From NCBI GenBank assembly GCA_002099365.1, contig MSED01000006.1, positions 1,984,001 to 2,048,000 of the forward strand: a stretch of DNA of 64,000 nt. Direction: 5' to 3'. The notes beneath the pieces were generated by a model. The model had not been told where the DNA came from and ran no database searches. It saw only the letters and a program-made list of their open reading frames with translations. The translations under genes and the position numbers were made by a program. The stretch comes from Phialophora verrucosa. Taxonomy: Eukaryota > Ascomycota > Eurotiomycetes > Chaetothyriales > Herpotrichiellaceae. Below, in pieces: positions 10,075 through 22,205 of this stretch. Position 1 is the stretch's first letter. Every line of letters starts with the position of its first letter.

Positions 10075-11909
10075 TTACAATAGAATCATGCCCGCTCCAC
10101 TAACGAATGCAACTGTAACAGCAGCGACAACTGACACGAAGCCGAATTGGCTGGAAGCAGAGAAACCAGGAACACCGGCATTTGGACTGCTGCTGCCGCT
10201 GCTAGAACCAGATCCGGAGCCAGAGCCAGAGCTCGAACCTGACCCGGATCCAGATCCACCGGTACCACTCGGTGCAGAGGTGACCGTGCCAGTGCCTGCA
10301 CTACCAGCCTGGCTGATCAAAGAAGCGCAGTTCCCAGACGGGGCAGTTGGGGAGGCTGTTGTCGCAGATCCGCTGAAGTCGCAAGCCGAGGCACCGTTCC
10401 CCTGTGCAGCTTGTTGTTCGTAGTAGCTATTAAGTGCCCAACCAAGCTGTTGTTCAGGGTTACACATGCCGTATGCGCCATAGTCGCCGGTGGTTGCGTT
10501 CGCGGTAATACCGTCACAGACACCATCGGCCAGACCGCAGACAATGCCGAACAAGTCGCCAACATCTTCGGAGTCCACATTGTTGGGTCGGCAGGTGAGA
10601 GCGTTGAACATACACTCGCATAGCTCCTTGTTTGGGGTAGGCGGTAGAGAGGACGAGGCTTGCCAGTCATTGTTGACGGTTGGGCATGCTGCTCCGGCCG
10701 TGTTGGTAGGATTGTAGCTGGCCGAGTTGACTCCAGTCGGCGAAATCTTTGCAATCTGGCTGGACAAGGCGTTGAAATCGGCGAGTGTGCTCACTGAATT
10801 CCCGTCTACCGAAACAAGGCCAAAGTCGTTGACTTCCTGGAAGTACATGTAGACGATGCCACCGGACCAGACAGGGGTCATTTGAGGGCCGTACAAGGCC
10901 TGAACTTCGGTGAACTCGCGAGGCTGGACAGTGTTGCATCCGTACTCGGCGAAGAAGACGGGGACGTTGTAATCCTTGAATTCCGCCGTTCGTTGATCGT
11001 ACCCAGACTCAGTGTAGCTGGAATCTCCGCACCAGGAGTAGATGTTGTAACCCCAGAAATCAATCGCATCTTCCGGGTTTCCACAGTCAAAGTAATTGGC
11101 CAGGTTCTCGCGGATTTCTGCATCGTCGTTGGTGGCATAGCCTACTCCTATTGTGCGATAGTTCTGTTGCTTGATGTAGGCCTTCATGTCCCGAACGGCA
11201 GCCTTGACAAAGGCACTGGCATCGGTGTTGGTATTGTTGTTGGACACCTCGTTTCCTGCAAAGAAACCTAGTGTGTTTGAGTATTTGGACAAGTTGTCGA
11301 TGACGGCAGTGTAGCGAGCGTAAAGGTCGTCGTTCCAGGTCGGGCTGTCACGAATAATGGAGTTGCCTGGCGACGACAGATCCGATATGACATAGATGCC
11401 AGCGTCAGCCAGCATGCTCATGCACTCGTCATGGTTTTGGGTGGGGTCGATCGCGTAGGTTCGAATGGTGTTGGTGCCCAGCTGGACGAGGTAAGGGATA
11501 TCTCGCTGACATGTGGAGGGATCGGCGAGAGGATCGATGTAGTTGTCACTGTCGCCGGAGGTTGTGCCATTGCCCAGATAGTCCTCTATCACGGGGGTCA
11601 ACTGATATCCTCACCAGAAGATGGAGTGGTTAACATACGTTGGTAGGCAATGCCTTTCATGAAACTGCGCCATGTCAGATCAGGCCCATGAAAGCGTTGG
11701 CAAACAGCTGCACTCACAATTGCGTCCCATTAGTCTGGTAGAAGAATTTGGAGCCCTGAAGCACGGCACATCAGCACAGTTCCTTGCCCGGTGACACAGC
11801 GGAGCGAATATCGTACTTTAATCACGATCGGGTCTACGTCTGCATATGCGGACTTGACCAAAAGAGCAGCGCCAGCGACAGCAGTCGCAGCAGCAGAGAA
11901 ACTCTTCAT
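10075..11909 (-). CDS. GAS1: GPI-anchored beta-1,3-glucanosyltransferase (GH72 + X8/CBM43), Gas1/Gel4 type
   Basis: Exons are complement(11817..11909), complement(11718..11755), complement(11639..11664) and complement(10075..11585), giving 555 aa. A signal peptide (to about residue 23, ...KSAYA) precedes the GH72 domain. The proton donor is Glu165 in FFAGNEVSN and the nucleophile Glu266 in FFAEYGCN. A Cys-rich X8 module (about 365-460) follows, then a Ser/Gly linker and a hydrophobic C-terminus preceded by small residues, as needed for GPI attachment. The enzyme cuts and rejoins beta-1,3-glucan chains, elongating wall glucan at the outer face of the plasma membrane. The last intron (53 bp) ends at gatag (rc of 11586-11590). 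This choice restores the family sequence AYQQDYLGNGTTS, while nearer AG sites give a 29- or 37-bp intron. The X8 module places it with Gas1/Gas2/Gel4 rather than Gel1. It is divergently oriented to the glucan synthase gene. Confidence 0.93.
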
Positions 11910-14900
11910 GCTGAAGATGGTCGGGAATGAAGTTGGGCTACAGTACTATCCGGCCCTCCAAAGTGGTGTAAGAGGTGTGGTCGGGCCGCAGTGACGACAA
12001 CAAGAATGTTGTTCCCTGGGTGAAGTGGTAATGGGCTCTCACTGCCAACAAAGGCAGGAACGAAGGAACAAGGCAGGCCGGCAATATGGAAAGAGTGTCA
12101 CGAAGGTGTAGTTGAACGAACAAAGGTGAAGAATATACAGGCTGAAAAAATAAAGAGTGCAAATCTACAGAGTACTGTACATGCAAACAATGCTGGCGAC
12201 AGCGACTTGAATCAAGGGGAAGGGGAGGTAGAGAAGGGGGATAGCGAGGCAACCCAACCCGAGACCCTTTTGGGCCAAGTTGGGAGCGGTACGGGGCACG
12301 AGTACAACGAGCAGTCGGCGCCTCAGGCTCAGACTCGCAGATTCAGTTCTCACAGGCACGGGATTCCCACGTTCTCGGTGCCTCTCTAGGTGGTGTGCAC
12401 CCCCCAATACGCCTCTCCGGGGGCACGTTTGCGCCTGCACCATTGTCACTCCTGGGGTACCTGAGGCCAGCCAGATCTGGGCCTGGCATGACACGATGTC
12501 TCAATGGAGCTGTAGATCCGTTGTTTGATTGGGCGATTGGTCTTCGGCTTCGCGCAGATCGCGTTTCGATTGCATTGTCCGCAGCTGGCGACACGCGTCC
12601 CATTCCCCATCCGGTTTTTCGGCCACTCAAGAATGCTGCGTACGAGTACTGGATCGGTCAGTGCACATTTCTGCGGATTGACAGTCGCTGGCTGTATGGG
12701 CTAGATGCCCGGGGTAAATATAACGGCGCCCTCAGTGTCAGGACGCTGCTGTCGATGGATGCTAACACCGAGCAGCAAAAGGGAGTCATCGACTTATGAG
12801 CTGCATAAATTGGGACTCAAAATTATTTACTACGATTCCTGACTCCTGAGCTCCTGACCGGACACCATGTTCCGGTGCTGCAATCTCGCAAGTTCAGGTG
12901 GATTCGGTCAGCTCACAAATATCTGCGAGGTGGACCTGCGAGTTCCAAGATGAGGGGCTGCAAAAGTCTCTGTCACTGCTCGGACCAGATAGGAACAACG
13001 ATTTCTCCATGTCGATGTTTGATATCGCATATAATGCAAGCAACGAAACTTATGGTTTGCCACAGCAGAGTGTAGCAAATGAGAGCTGATGTAGTGGAGG
13101 GGGAACACTCCGCGTGTCTCACCATTGAAGCCGTGGTTGCATGATCTTCCCACACTTGTCTCGAGAATCTTCAGACGTTGTCCTGGTCCTGGAACAGCGA
13201 ACAGGCTGTCCGCGCAGTTCCTCTCATTTGTCCAAGACCGAAATTGGTTGTCTGAGTTGCTGACGATGTAACAAGGTGATTGGCGAACGGCCCCCTTTTC
13301 CAGTCGTCGCCGTTTGACAGTCGCGACTTCGGTCGATGACGGCCTTATCAACCTTAAATAGCAATTCGCCACTCACAGCCATTTGTTGGGCTATCGCCAG
13401 CCAAAAGCTTGTTTCACGTCCATTGAAGAGCTCCAACGGGCTGCATTACCTACATCCTGGGCCAAGCTACAGAACAGCTGACTAGTTGCTCCCATCCGTC
13501 TCCGATATGTTGAGGACATTTCCAGGGTAAAAGAGATGACTCGGCCAGAGACGGGGTGACTGCTGGATCGCGTTAGGAGGAAAGAGACTGCTAGCGAGAA
13601 ACTTGTGAGGTTGAGAATCTTGAAAATGAATTGTGCCGGTGTCCACATCTGGATATGCACTGGTTCCACCCGGTGTGCATCGCTGCCGATCTATGCTCCA
13701 AGGCCCACAAAATCCATGATGGCGTTTCGGCTTGCAGCCACAGTGGAATTGAACAAGGAGGGACACTATCAGGAAAGTTGATGTGGTATGAAGAATGATA
13801 GTCAACTGTGCATATTTTGCCTCTCGATATGCGGTATCGACTTATCAACTCGTGGACGAGGTCGGGTCAAGTGGCGCGAGTCACAGGTCATCGGATCATT
13901 GTCGGATCCCCTGAGCACTACGAAGTACGGAGTACTGAGACGGCTCCCAACTGTGGAAACGAGAAAACAGCACGCCTGCCAGCAAGAGAGTCGAGTGCTC
14001 GAGAGCTTATCTCGTAATGTGTACTGTATGTGAGGACAGTTGATGCTCAAGGTCAGAGGGCGGCATCTATGACACCGTGTTATGCAGCTTACCTGCGGCG
14101 TTCAATGGACCGTCAACTCCCACAGTACAGAGTACTTGTGTATTGCTGCGCCTGAGAAGCCGCGTTATCAGAATGCGCACATCTATGTATCCTTGAAAGG
14201 CCGTGGCTGCTTGCTGCCCTCCCTGCTGACTATGCCTTGGCGATTGGAATTGTGCATCTGCATCCTGCAGATTAGGACAATTCGCTGCTGGCACTGGAGG
14301 CGGACGGATAGGTGCATTGTGTCTAGAGACAATTTTTCCGAGACGCGGTTGAGATCTGCAACACAGAAAGACCACGAGATGAAACAACTGCCGTGTGACC
14401 TGCTTTTCAGACGCATCCAGAGGACGGGAGCGGGTATTCTGTACAACAGCTCTTCAGTATTCCGACTGCCATGACATGAGGCTCACACTCTCTGAGATTT
14501 TTGCATAGCCACAGAATTACGAGCGATCCCAGCCCCATCAGGATAACGTGTGCCAGAGATAGCAGTTCGGCTGCATAAGGGCGGGAAGCCTGTCCGTAGC
14601 GCAATAAGCGATGCACGTTTGATAGCATGATGACGCTGGGCGAGTGTCGCAATGAAGGAGTCAGGAGCGAATTGCAAAGGACGAGCGAACATGAAGTGGG
14701 CGTTAGTCGGCATGAGCGCCAGATGGCAGTGGATTCTGTGTTGCCAGCGTGGGGACTGACAAAGGATAATCAAACGGTGTGGCGAAGCTCGTGGTTCCTG
14801 GTTGTGCCCACCCAGCCCTCCTTGTTTGCAGCTGTTCCCTGGCTCAGAGCAGCTTTGGTTAGTGGGCGGAAGAAGATCAAGCAGCCACCAAGCTCATTTG

Positions 14901-15705
14901 CTCACGCAGCACCGCACCCCTGTCGGGCGAAATCACAACCCACAGCTGGGACGGGGTGGATTTCCAGGCCCGGGAGCAGGACCAGCCAAATTTCTTACCC
15001 ACTGCACACGCCTCACGCAGCATCCGGCCCCTTAAGCCCGAAACAAGCACGTCTGGCACCACTTGCAGTCCTTGCGCAGTCTAGCCGATTCCCCCCCCAA
15101 ATCCTGCTGTGTCCCCTGTCCTGCGGCGCGCCCAGCTTCCTTTGTGGCCTTCTTCCATTATTCAACCCAGCCTCGCACTTGCTCATACTCAGCAATTGTT
15201 CTTCGTACTGTCGTTTCCCCCTCCTTGTTGTCTTCACTCGCTTCTATCGCTGCGAGAAGAAGGGTGACAACACGAGGGTCTTGTCATCAAAACTCTTGGG
15301 AAGGTGCGAACTGTCCGCTCGGCATCCGTAAAACGAGGGCGTCGCTGCACGCAACGCGCCTTCCGAGCAGGACATTGGCTGAGCAACCAAAACGCTCTTC
15401 CCCCTTCATTCGTTTCACAACAACCGTCACTCAATTCCACCTGCGACCGCTTCTTCCTCTTTTCACTGCCATCTCAACGCTTGAGGCAGCTTGTCGACTT
15501 CTCTGCTGTCTCTTTCAACTATTCGAGAATAGAACGGCACGATTTCACCAGCGACTCTGCGCACTTTTCAGCATATTTGCCTGGCTTACGCCCCTAACAA
15601 ACACTCGCTGCTTACACCTGCATCACGACTAATATCACCACCACTATCACCAAAAGCTGCGCCACTATCTGCACGTACAACGTATTGACCAGGAAGACAT
15701 TGTTC

Positions 15706-15720
15706 ATGGGACTACTGTAA
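15706..15720 (+). promoter_or_regulatory. Upstream ORF in the glucan synthase leader
   Basis: A four-codon ORF (ATG GGA CTA CTG TAA) is the only complete ATG-to-stop unit close to the main start. It ends one base before the donor of the proposed leader intron, so it would stay in the mature 5' UTR and could dampen translation of the synthase mRNA. Confidence 0.35.
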
Positions 15721-15721
15721 A

Positions 15722-15803
15722 GTACGTGGAAAACGCGATAGCTGCTCAGTCCCATATTATTCACCTTGTTACGAACAATCAGGCTGACTTTTCCCTTGTC
15801 TAG
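15722..15803 (+). other. Probable 5' UTR intron of the glucan synthase gene
   Basis: A gtacgt donor at 15722, a ggctgac branch point near 15782-15788, a pyrimidine tract and a ttgtctag acceptor ending at 15803 form a textbook 82-bp fungal intron, 14 bp before the start codon. Confidence 0.6.
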
Positions 15804-15817
15804 GACCTCAACCAAAC

Positions 15818-18800
15818 ATGTCTGGCCATCCTCACCAGGGCGGCTATGATGATGGCTACGGCGGCCAGCATCATGGCAATGACGCCTACTACCAGGACGA
15901 CCAGCAGCAAGGTTACCATGACCAATATGACTACGGTCACCAGCAACATGGCGGCGAGGGATACTACGATGAATCGTAAGAAACACTCGACTCCAAGATA
16001 CTGAGCCTTCTTGCTAACACCTCGCAGTGGCTACTACAATGCTGATGCCTCGAATCCCTACCACAATGACGGCGGATACTACGAGGGCCATCAAGGCTAC
16101 CAAGATGATTACTATGATGGGCAATACTATGACCAAGGCGCTGCCGGCCAGCAAAACCACCAAGGCCAACGCCCAAGACGCCGCGGACATGACTCTGAAG
16201 AGGACTCGGAGACATTTAGCGACTTCACCATGAGATCAGACATGGCCCGTGCAGCTGAAATGGACTACTATGGTCGAGGAGACGAACGATACCATAGTGG
16301 CTACGAGGGCCAAGGAGGACGTGGATACAGACCGCCGTCCTCTCAAATATCCTATGGCGGCAATCGATCATCTGGCGCGTCGACTCCCGTTTACGGGATG
16401 GATTATGGCAATGCACTTCCTGCAGGCCAGCGTTCCCGCGAACCATACCCTGCCTGGACCTCGGATGCTCAGATACCCTTGTCGAAAGAAGAGGTTGAGG
16501 ATATCTTCTTGGACCTGACTGCAAAATTCGGATTCCAGCGAGACAGTATGCGAAACATGTACGACCATATGATGACGCTGTTGGACTCGCGTGCATCCAG
16601 AATGACACCCAACCAAGCTCTGCTCTCTCTGCATGCGGACTACATCGGAGGCGACAATGCAAACTACCGCCGATGGTATTTTGCCGCCCATTTGGACCTC
16701 GACGATGCAGTCGGCTTTGCCAACATGAAGCTCGGAAAAGCCAACAGGCGGACACGCAAAGCTCGGAAGGCGGCTGCGAAGAAGGCGAAAGAGAATCCGC
16801 AAAACGAAGAGGCGACCTTGGAAGCCCTCGAGGGTGACAATTCGCTCGAAGCTGCGGAGTATCGGTGGAAGACGAGGATGAACAAAATGTCGCAGCATGA
16901 CCGTGCTCGCCAGATTGCCCTCTACTTGCTCTGCTGGGGTGAAGCAAACCAGGTCCGTTTCATGCCTGAAACGCTTTGCTTCATCTTCAAGTGCGCGGAT
17001 GACTACTTGCACTCTCCCGCCTGCCAGAACCGCGTCGAACCCGTGGAGGAGTTCACTTACTTGAACAATGTCATCACTCCTCTCTACACCTATATCCGAG
17101 ACCAAGCCTACGAAATCATCGACGGAAAATACGTCAGACGCGAAAAGGATCACAACCACATCATTGGTTACGACGACATCAACCAGCTCTTCTGGTATCC
17201 GGAGGGCATTGAGAGGATTGTGATGACCGACAAGAGTCGTATCGTTGATCTTCCACCTGCCGAGCGGTACCTCAAGCTCTCTGAGGTCAACTGGAAAAAG
17301 GTTTTCTTCAAGACGTACAAGGAAACGAGATCCTGGTTCCATTTGTTGGTCAACTTCAACCGTATCTGGGTCATCCACTTGACGACTTTTTGGTTCTACA
17401 CAGCCTTCAACGCTCCGACGCTGTACACTAAGAATTATCAGCAGCAGCTGAACAACAAGCCTCACGCACCTGCTCAATGGTCAGCAGTCGCTCTTGGTGG
17501 AACTGTCGCATCCCTGATCAATATCCTCGCCACCCTCGTTGAATGGTCGTACGTCCCTCGGAAATGGGCAGGCGCGCAGCATCTGACCAAGCGGCTTCTT
17601 TTCCTCATCGGTGTCTTCGTCCTCAACATTGCTCCCAGCGTCTACATCTTTGGTGTCAAGCAGACGGGAAAGATCTCCTTGATCTTGGGTGTCGTCCAGT
17701 TCCTTATCGCCCTGGCAACCTTTTTCTTCTTTTCAATCATGCCTCTCGGTGGATTGTTTGGAAGTTACCTCACGCGAAACAACCGCCAATATGTTGCCAG
17801 TCAGACGTTCACAGCTTCTTACCCTCGCCTCAAGGGAAATGACATGTGGATGTCCTATGGTTTGTGGATCATGGTCTTTGCAGCAAAGTTGGCCGAGTCT
17901 TACTTCTTCCTGACGCTGTCGTTCAGGGATCCCATCAAGATCCTGTCCTACACCAAGATTCAGCACTGCCAGGGTGACAAGATTCTGAAGGACTACCTTT
18001 GCAAATACCAGCCCCAGATCTTGCTCGGCATCATGTTTTTCACCGACCTGATTCTGTTCTTCTTGGATACCTATCTGTGGTACATCATCTGGAACTGCGC
18101 CTTTTCGGTCGCTCGATCATTCTACCTCGGTGTTTCTATCTGGACGCCCTGGAGAAACATCTTCTCTCGACTTCCGAAGCGTATCTACTCCAAAGTCTTG
18201 GCCACAACTGACATGGAAATCAAGTACAAACCAAAAGTGCTGATATCTCAAGTCTGGAACGCCATTGTGATCTCGATGTACAGAGAACACTTGTTGGCCA
18301 TCGATCACGTCCAGAAGCTGCTCTACCACCAGGTTCCTTCCGAGCAGGAAGGCAAGCGCACACTCCGAGCACCGACATTCTTTGTGTCTCAGGAAGATCA
18401 TTCGTTCAAGACTGAATTCTTCCCATCTCAGAGTGAAGCCGAACGCCGCATCTCGTTCTTTGCCCAGTCGCTCTCGACACCGATTCCTGAGCCTGTTCCC
18501 GTCGACAATATGCCCACCTTTACGGTTCTCATTCCCCACTACGGGGAGAAGATCCTACTATCTCTCCGTGAGATTATTCGTGAGGATGAGCCATACTCTC
18601 GCGTGACGCTCTTGGAGTACCTGAAACAGCTCCACCCTCATGAGTGGGACTGCTTCGTCAAAGACACCAAGATTCTTGCCGACGAAACATCGCAATTCAA
18701 TGGCGACTACGAGAAATCTGAGAAGGACACCGCGAAGAGCAAGATTGACGATCTGCCATTCTACTGCATTGGTTTCAAATCTGCTGCCCCAGAGTACACC

Positions 18801-21713
18801 TTGCGAACTCGTATCTGGGCTTCGCTCCGCTCTCAGACTCTTTATCGCACAATTTCCGGCTTCATGAACTACAGCAGGGCAATCAAGCTGTTGTACCGTG
18901 TCGAAAATCCCGAAGTTGTTCAGATGTTCGGTGGTAACTCGGACAAGCTTGAGCGCGAGCTTGAGCGCATGGCGAGACGTAAGTTCAAGATTGTCGTCTC
19001 GATGCAGCGCTACGCCAAGTTCAAGAAGGAGGAACGGGAAAACACAGAATTCCTGCTCCGTGCCTACCCAGATCTGCAGATCGCTTATTTGGATGAAGAG
19101 CCACCGCAGAATGAGGGTGAGGAACCACGTCTGTACTCTGCTCTCATTGACGGTCACTCGGAACTGCTGGAGAATGGCATGCGTCGACCCAAGTTTAGAG
19201 TTCAGCTTTCCGGCAACCCTATCCTTGGAGACGGCAAGTCCGACAACCAGAACCATGCCATTATCTTTTACCGTGGTGAATACATCCAGCTTATCGACGC
19301 CAATCAGGACAACTACCTGGAGGAGTGCTTGAAGATCCGAAGCGTTTTGGCCGAGTTCGAGGAGATGACCACAGATAATGTCTCGCCGTATACTCCTGGA
19401 CTTGGTCCTACCAAGACCAACCCCGTCGCTATCCTTGGTGCTCGCGAGTACATCTTCTCCGAGAACATCGGTGTCCTGGGTGACGTTGCTGCTGGCAAGG
19501 AACAAACCTTCGGTACCCTCTTTGCTCGTACCCTTGCTCAGATCGGTGGCAAGCTCCATTACGGTCATCCCGATTTCCTCAACGGCGTCTTCATGACTAC
19601 TCGTGGCGGTGTTTCCAAAGCCCAGAAAGGTCTCCATCTCAACGAGGATATTTATGCTGGTATGAATGCTCTCATCCGTGGTGGTCGAATCAAGCACTGT
19701 GAATACTACCAGTGCGGCAAGGGTCGTGATCTTGGATTTGGATCGATTCTCAACTTCACTACGAAGATCGGCACCGGCATGGGTGAACAGATGTTGTCCC
19801 GCGAGTACTATTATCTCGGCACTCAGCTCCCCTTGGATCGCTTCCTGTCATTCTATTACGCCCATCCTGGATTCCACATCAACAACATGTTCATTATGTT
19901 GTCGGTGCAGCTGTTCATGATCGTCCTCATCAACCTGGGTGCCCTCCGACACGAGACGATCCTCTGCTCTTACAACCGCAACGTTCCCCCGACCGATCCC
20001 CTCAAGCCCACTGGCTGCACCAATCTCAAGCCGATCATGGAATGGGTCCAGCGTTGCGTCGTGTCCATCTTCATTGTGTTCTTCATCTCGTTCGTACCGC
20101 TAGTGGTGCAGGAGTTGACCGAACGTGGCTTTTGGCGCGCTGCGACCCGTCTGGCCAAGCACTTTGCCTCTGCTTCTCCGGTCTTTGAGGTGTTTGTGTG
20201 CCAGATCTATGCTAGCTCCATCCAGCAGGATTTGTCGTTTGGCGGAGCTCGATATATCGGCACTGGTCGTGGCTTTGCGACAGCACGTATTCCGTTCGGC
20301 GTGTTGTACTCACGATTTGCCGGTCCATCGATCTACCTGGGGGCTCGGTCTTTGATGATGTTGCTCTTCGCCACCATCACGGTCTGGGGCGTATGGCTAT
20401 TGTGGTTCTGGGTGTCCCTGCTCGGTCTCTGCATCTCGCCATTCATCTTTAATCCTCACCAATTCGCATGGAACGACTTCTTCATCGACTATAGAGACTA
20501 TCTCCGATGGCTGTCTCGCGGCAATTCTCGGTCGCATGCCTCGTCTTGGATCGCCTTCTGTCGACTTAGTCGCACTCGTCTTACAGGCTACAAGCGCAAG
20601 GCCCTCGGTATCCCGTCGGAGAAACTCAGTGGCGATGTCCCTCGCGCGCAATTCACCAGTGTTTTCTTTAGCGAGGTTGTTGGTCCTCTCGTACTTGTCT
20701 GTCTGACGTTGATCCCTTACCTCTTCATCAATGCACAGACTGGCGTTCAAGGAGCTGACTTGAAAGACCCCACCAACTCTCTGATCCGAGTGGCTATCGT
20801 GGCATTTGCCCCCATTGCCGTCAATGCAGGTGTGCTGGCCGGATTGTTCGGTATGGCTTGCTGCATGGGACCTGTCTTGAGCATGTGTTGTAAGAAGTTT
20901 GGCTCAGTCCTTGCGGCCATTGCTCATGGTGTTGCGGTCATCATGCTCCTGGCTTTCTGGGAAGTCATGTTCTTCCTCGAGGGCTGGATCTTCGCCAAGG
21001 CTCTTCTAGGCATGATTGCTGTCGTGGCTCTCCAGCGGTTCATCTTCAAGCTCATCATCGCCCTTTGCTTGACAAGGGAGTTCAAGCACGATACCTCCAA
21101 CATAGCATGGTGGACTGGCAAGTGGTACTCGATGGGCTGGCACTCGATGTCGCAGCCTGCACGAGAGTACCTTTGCAAGATCACTGAGCTTGGATTTTTC
21201 GCGGCTGATTTCATCCTTGGTCACATCATCATGTTCGTCATGCTGCCGGCCCTCTGTGTCCCATACATCGACAAATTCCACTCGGTAATGCTCTTCTGGC
21301 TCCGCCCAAGGTATGTGACTCCTGATTTGTCTTGCTGCTTCTATTACTGACTCTCCCCTAGCCGTCAAATTCGACCGCCCATCTACTCGATCAAGCAATC
21401 TCGCCTCCGAAAGAGGCGTGTTATCCGATATGCTATCTTGTACTTCATCATGCTCATCGTTTTCCTTGTTCTTATCATCGGACCGGTTATCGTCCGCAAA
21501 TACATCAACAGTCTGCCATCCATTCCCATGGACCTCCTACAGCCCACTGGACAAAATAACAACGACACCACGACCGGTATCACTGGGTCTGCACTGGTCA
21601 ACTTTGGACAAGATGCTGGCACGGCTGCTGCGACCCAAGCCGCTGCTACGAGCTCCAACTCGAACGATCCTTTCAGCTTCGGCAACGGCGGCGGTCGCCT
21701 CATGCGGTGGTAA
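15818..21713 (+). CDS. FKS1: 1,3-beta-glucan synthase catalytic subunit (GT48)
   Basis: Exons are 15818..15975, 16028..21310 and 21362..21713, giving 1930 aa, the usual Fks1 size. The N-terminus (about 150 residues) is rich in Gly, Tyr, His and Gln. Then come the FKS1 N-terminal domain, a first membrane block (about 490-730), the large cytoplasmic GT48 domain and a second membrane block to residue ~1860. It ends in a basic patch and a short tail. The enzyme uses UDP-glucose to make and extrude the main wall glucan and is the echinocandin target. The hot-spot 1 region reads FLTLSFRDP (about residues 680-688). The hot-spot 2 region is around WVQRC (about 1392). Introns are 52 and 51 bp. A leader intron and a short uORF lie just upstream. 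It is divergent to a Gas1-type gene and followed 492 bp downstream by Lcb1. Confidence 0.97.
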
Positions 21714-22205
21714 AGAAAGCAGTGGTCTCTGTACAAGTGAGGCGCATGCGAACGGAGAAGATGCGCCAGGATACGGCCGCTAATGGAATTAAATTCTGTG
21801 TCGGCCATTGATCCGAACCAGTTAATGATTGAAATGGCATAGACAAGCAGCCTGTTGCTCTTCAGCTGGAAGCCAGCAAATATTGGGGGTACTATGGCGT
21901 CCAAGGCGGTTGAATCATCCTTTTGTTGCTTAGAAATACTGTACATGACAATCCAAACAATTGCACAACAAGCAAGCGAGAATTCGTCGTGCCCATCCTA
22001 CTGTAATGCGTCGCTTAGCGAAGCCGGTGATGCCGGAAATTTGATGATGCCCCTGAAATTGCGGATGTGAGTCACGTGACGTGCCGCGTCCTGCCTTCCG
22101 CGACCCTGACATGGTCGTAAAGGTTCAATCCTCCCACTGCCGCCGTTTGCTCTGTTTCCGCCGCAGTTTCACGACCCCGACGAAATCACCAGCTAGTCGT
22201 CGACA
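21714..22205. other. Spacer between glucan synthase and Lcb1
   Basis: These 492 bp hold the synthase 3' UTR and the Lcb1 promoter. A CACGTGA E-box-like site occurs at about 22073-22079 (gtcacgtgac). No ORF is supported. Confidence 0.5.

Larger units (their letters stand above)
11910..15817. other. 3.9-kb divergent spacer between glucanosyltransferase and glucan synthase genes
   Basis: This is the longest non-coding stretch of the window. It separates the start codons of two genes that make and remodel beta-1,3-glucan, so it must contain both promoters. From about 14780 to 15650 it is pyrimidine-rich with many CCC/CTT runs, typical of a fungal promoter plus long 5' leader. Short ORFs occur on both strands, the longest 234 codons at 14627-15331, but they are low-complexity Pro/Ser/Leu translations without conserved character. 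I see no gene or repeat family. Confidence 0.5.

Noticed and set aside
11600..11640. Very short (29-37 bp) last intron in the glucanosyltransferase gene
   Set aside because: Using the acceptor at rc 11586-11587 gives a normal 53-bp intron and restores the family sequence AYQQDYLGNGTTS.
12908..13372. 154-codon minus ORF in the large divergent spacer
   Set aside because: Composition is random-like (rich in Arg, Ser, Cys, His) with no domain; isolated from any splice-supported structure.
14627..15331. 234-codon plus ORF in the glucan synthase upstream region
   Set aside because: Pro/Ser/Leu/Cys-rich translation of a pyrimidine-rich promoter/leader, with no conserved character or splice logic.
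16368..19697. Long antisense ORFs (369 and 379 codons) opposite the glucan synthase gene
   Set aside because: They are mirror frames of a highly conserved, codon-biased gene and carry no independent protein features.
22105..22135. tRNA-like B box (ggttcaatcct)
   Set aside because: No matching acceptor stem, A box or anticodon arm could be drawn around it; it lies in the Lcb1 promoter.
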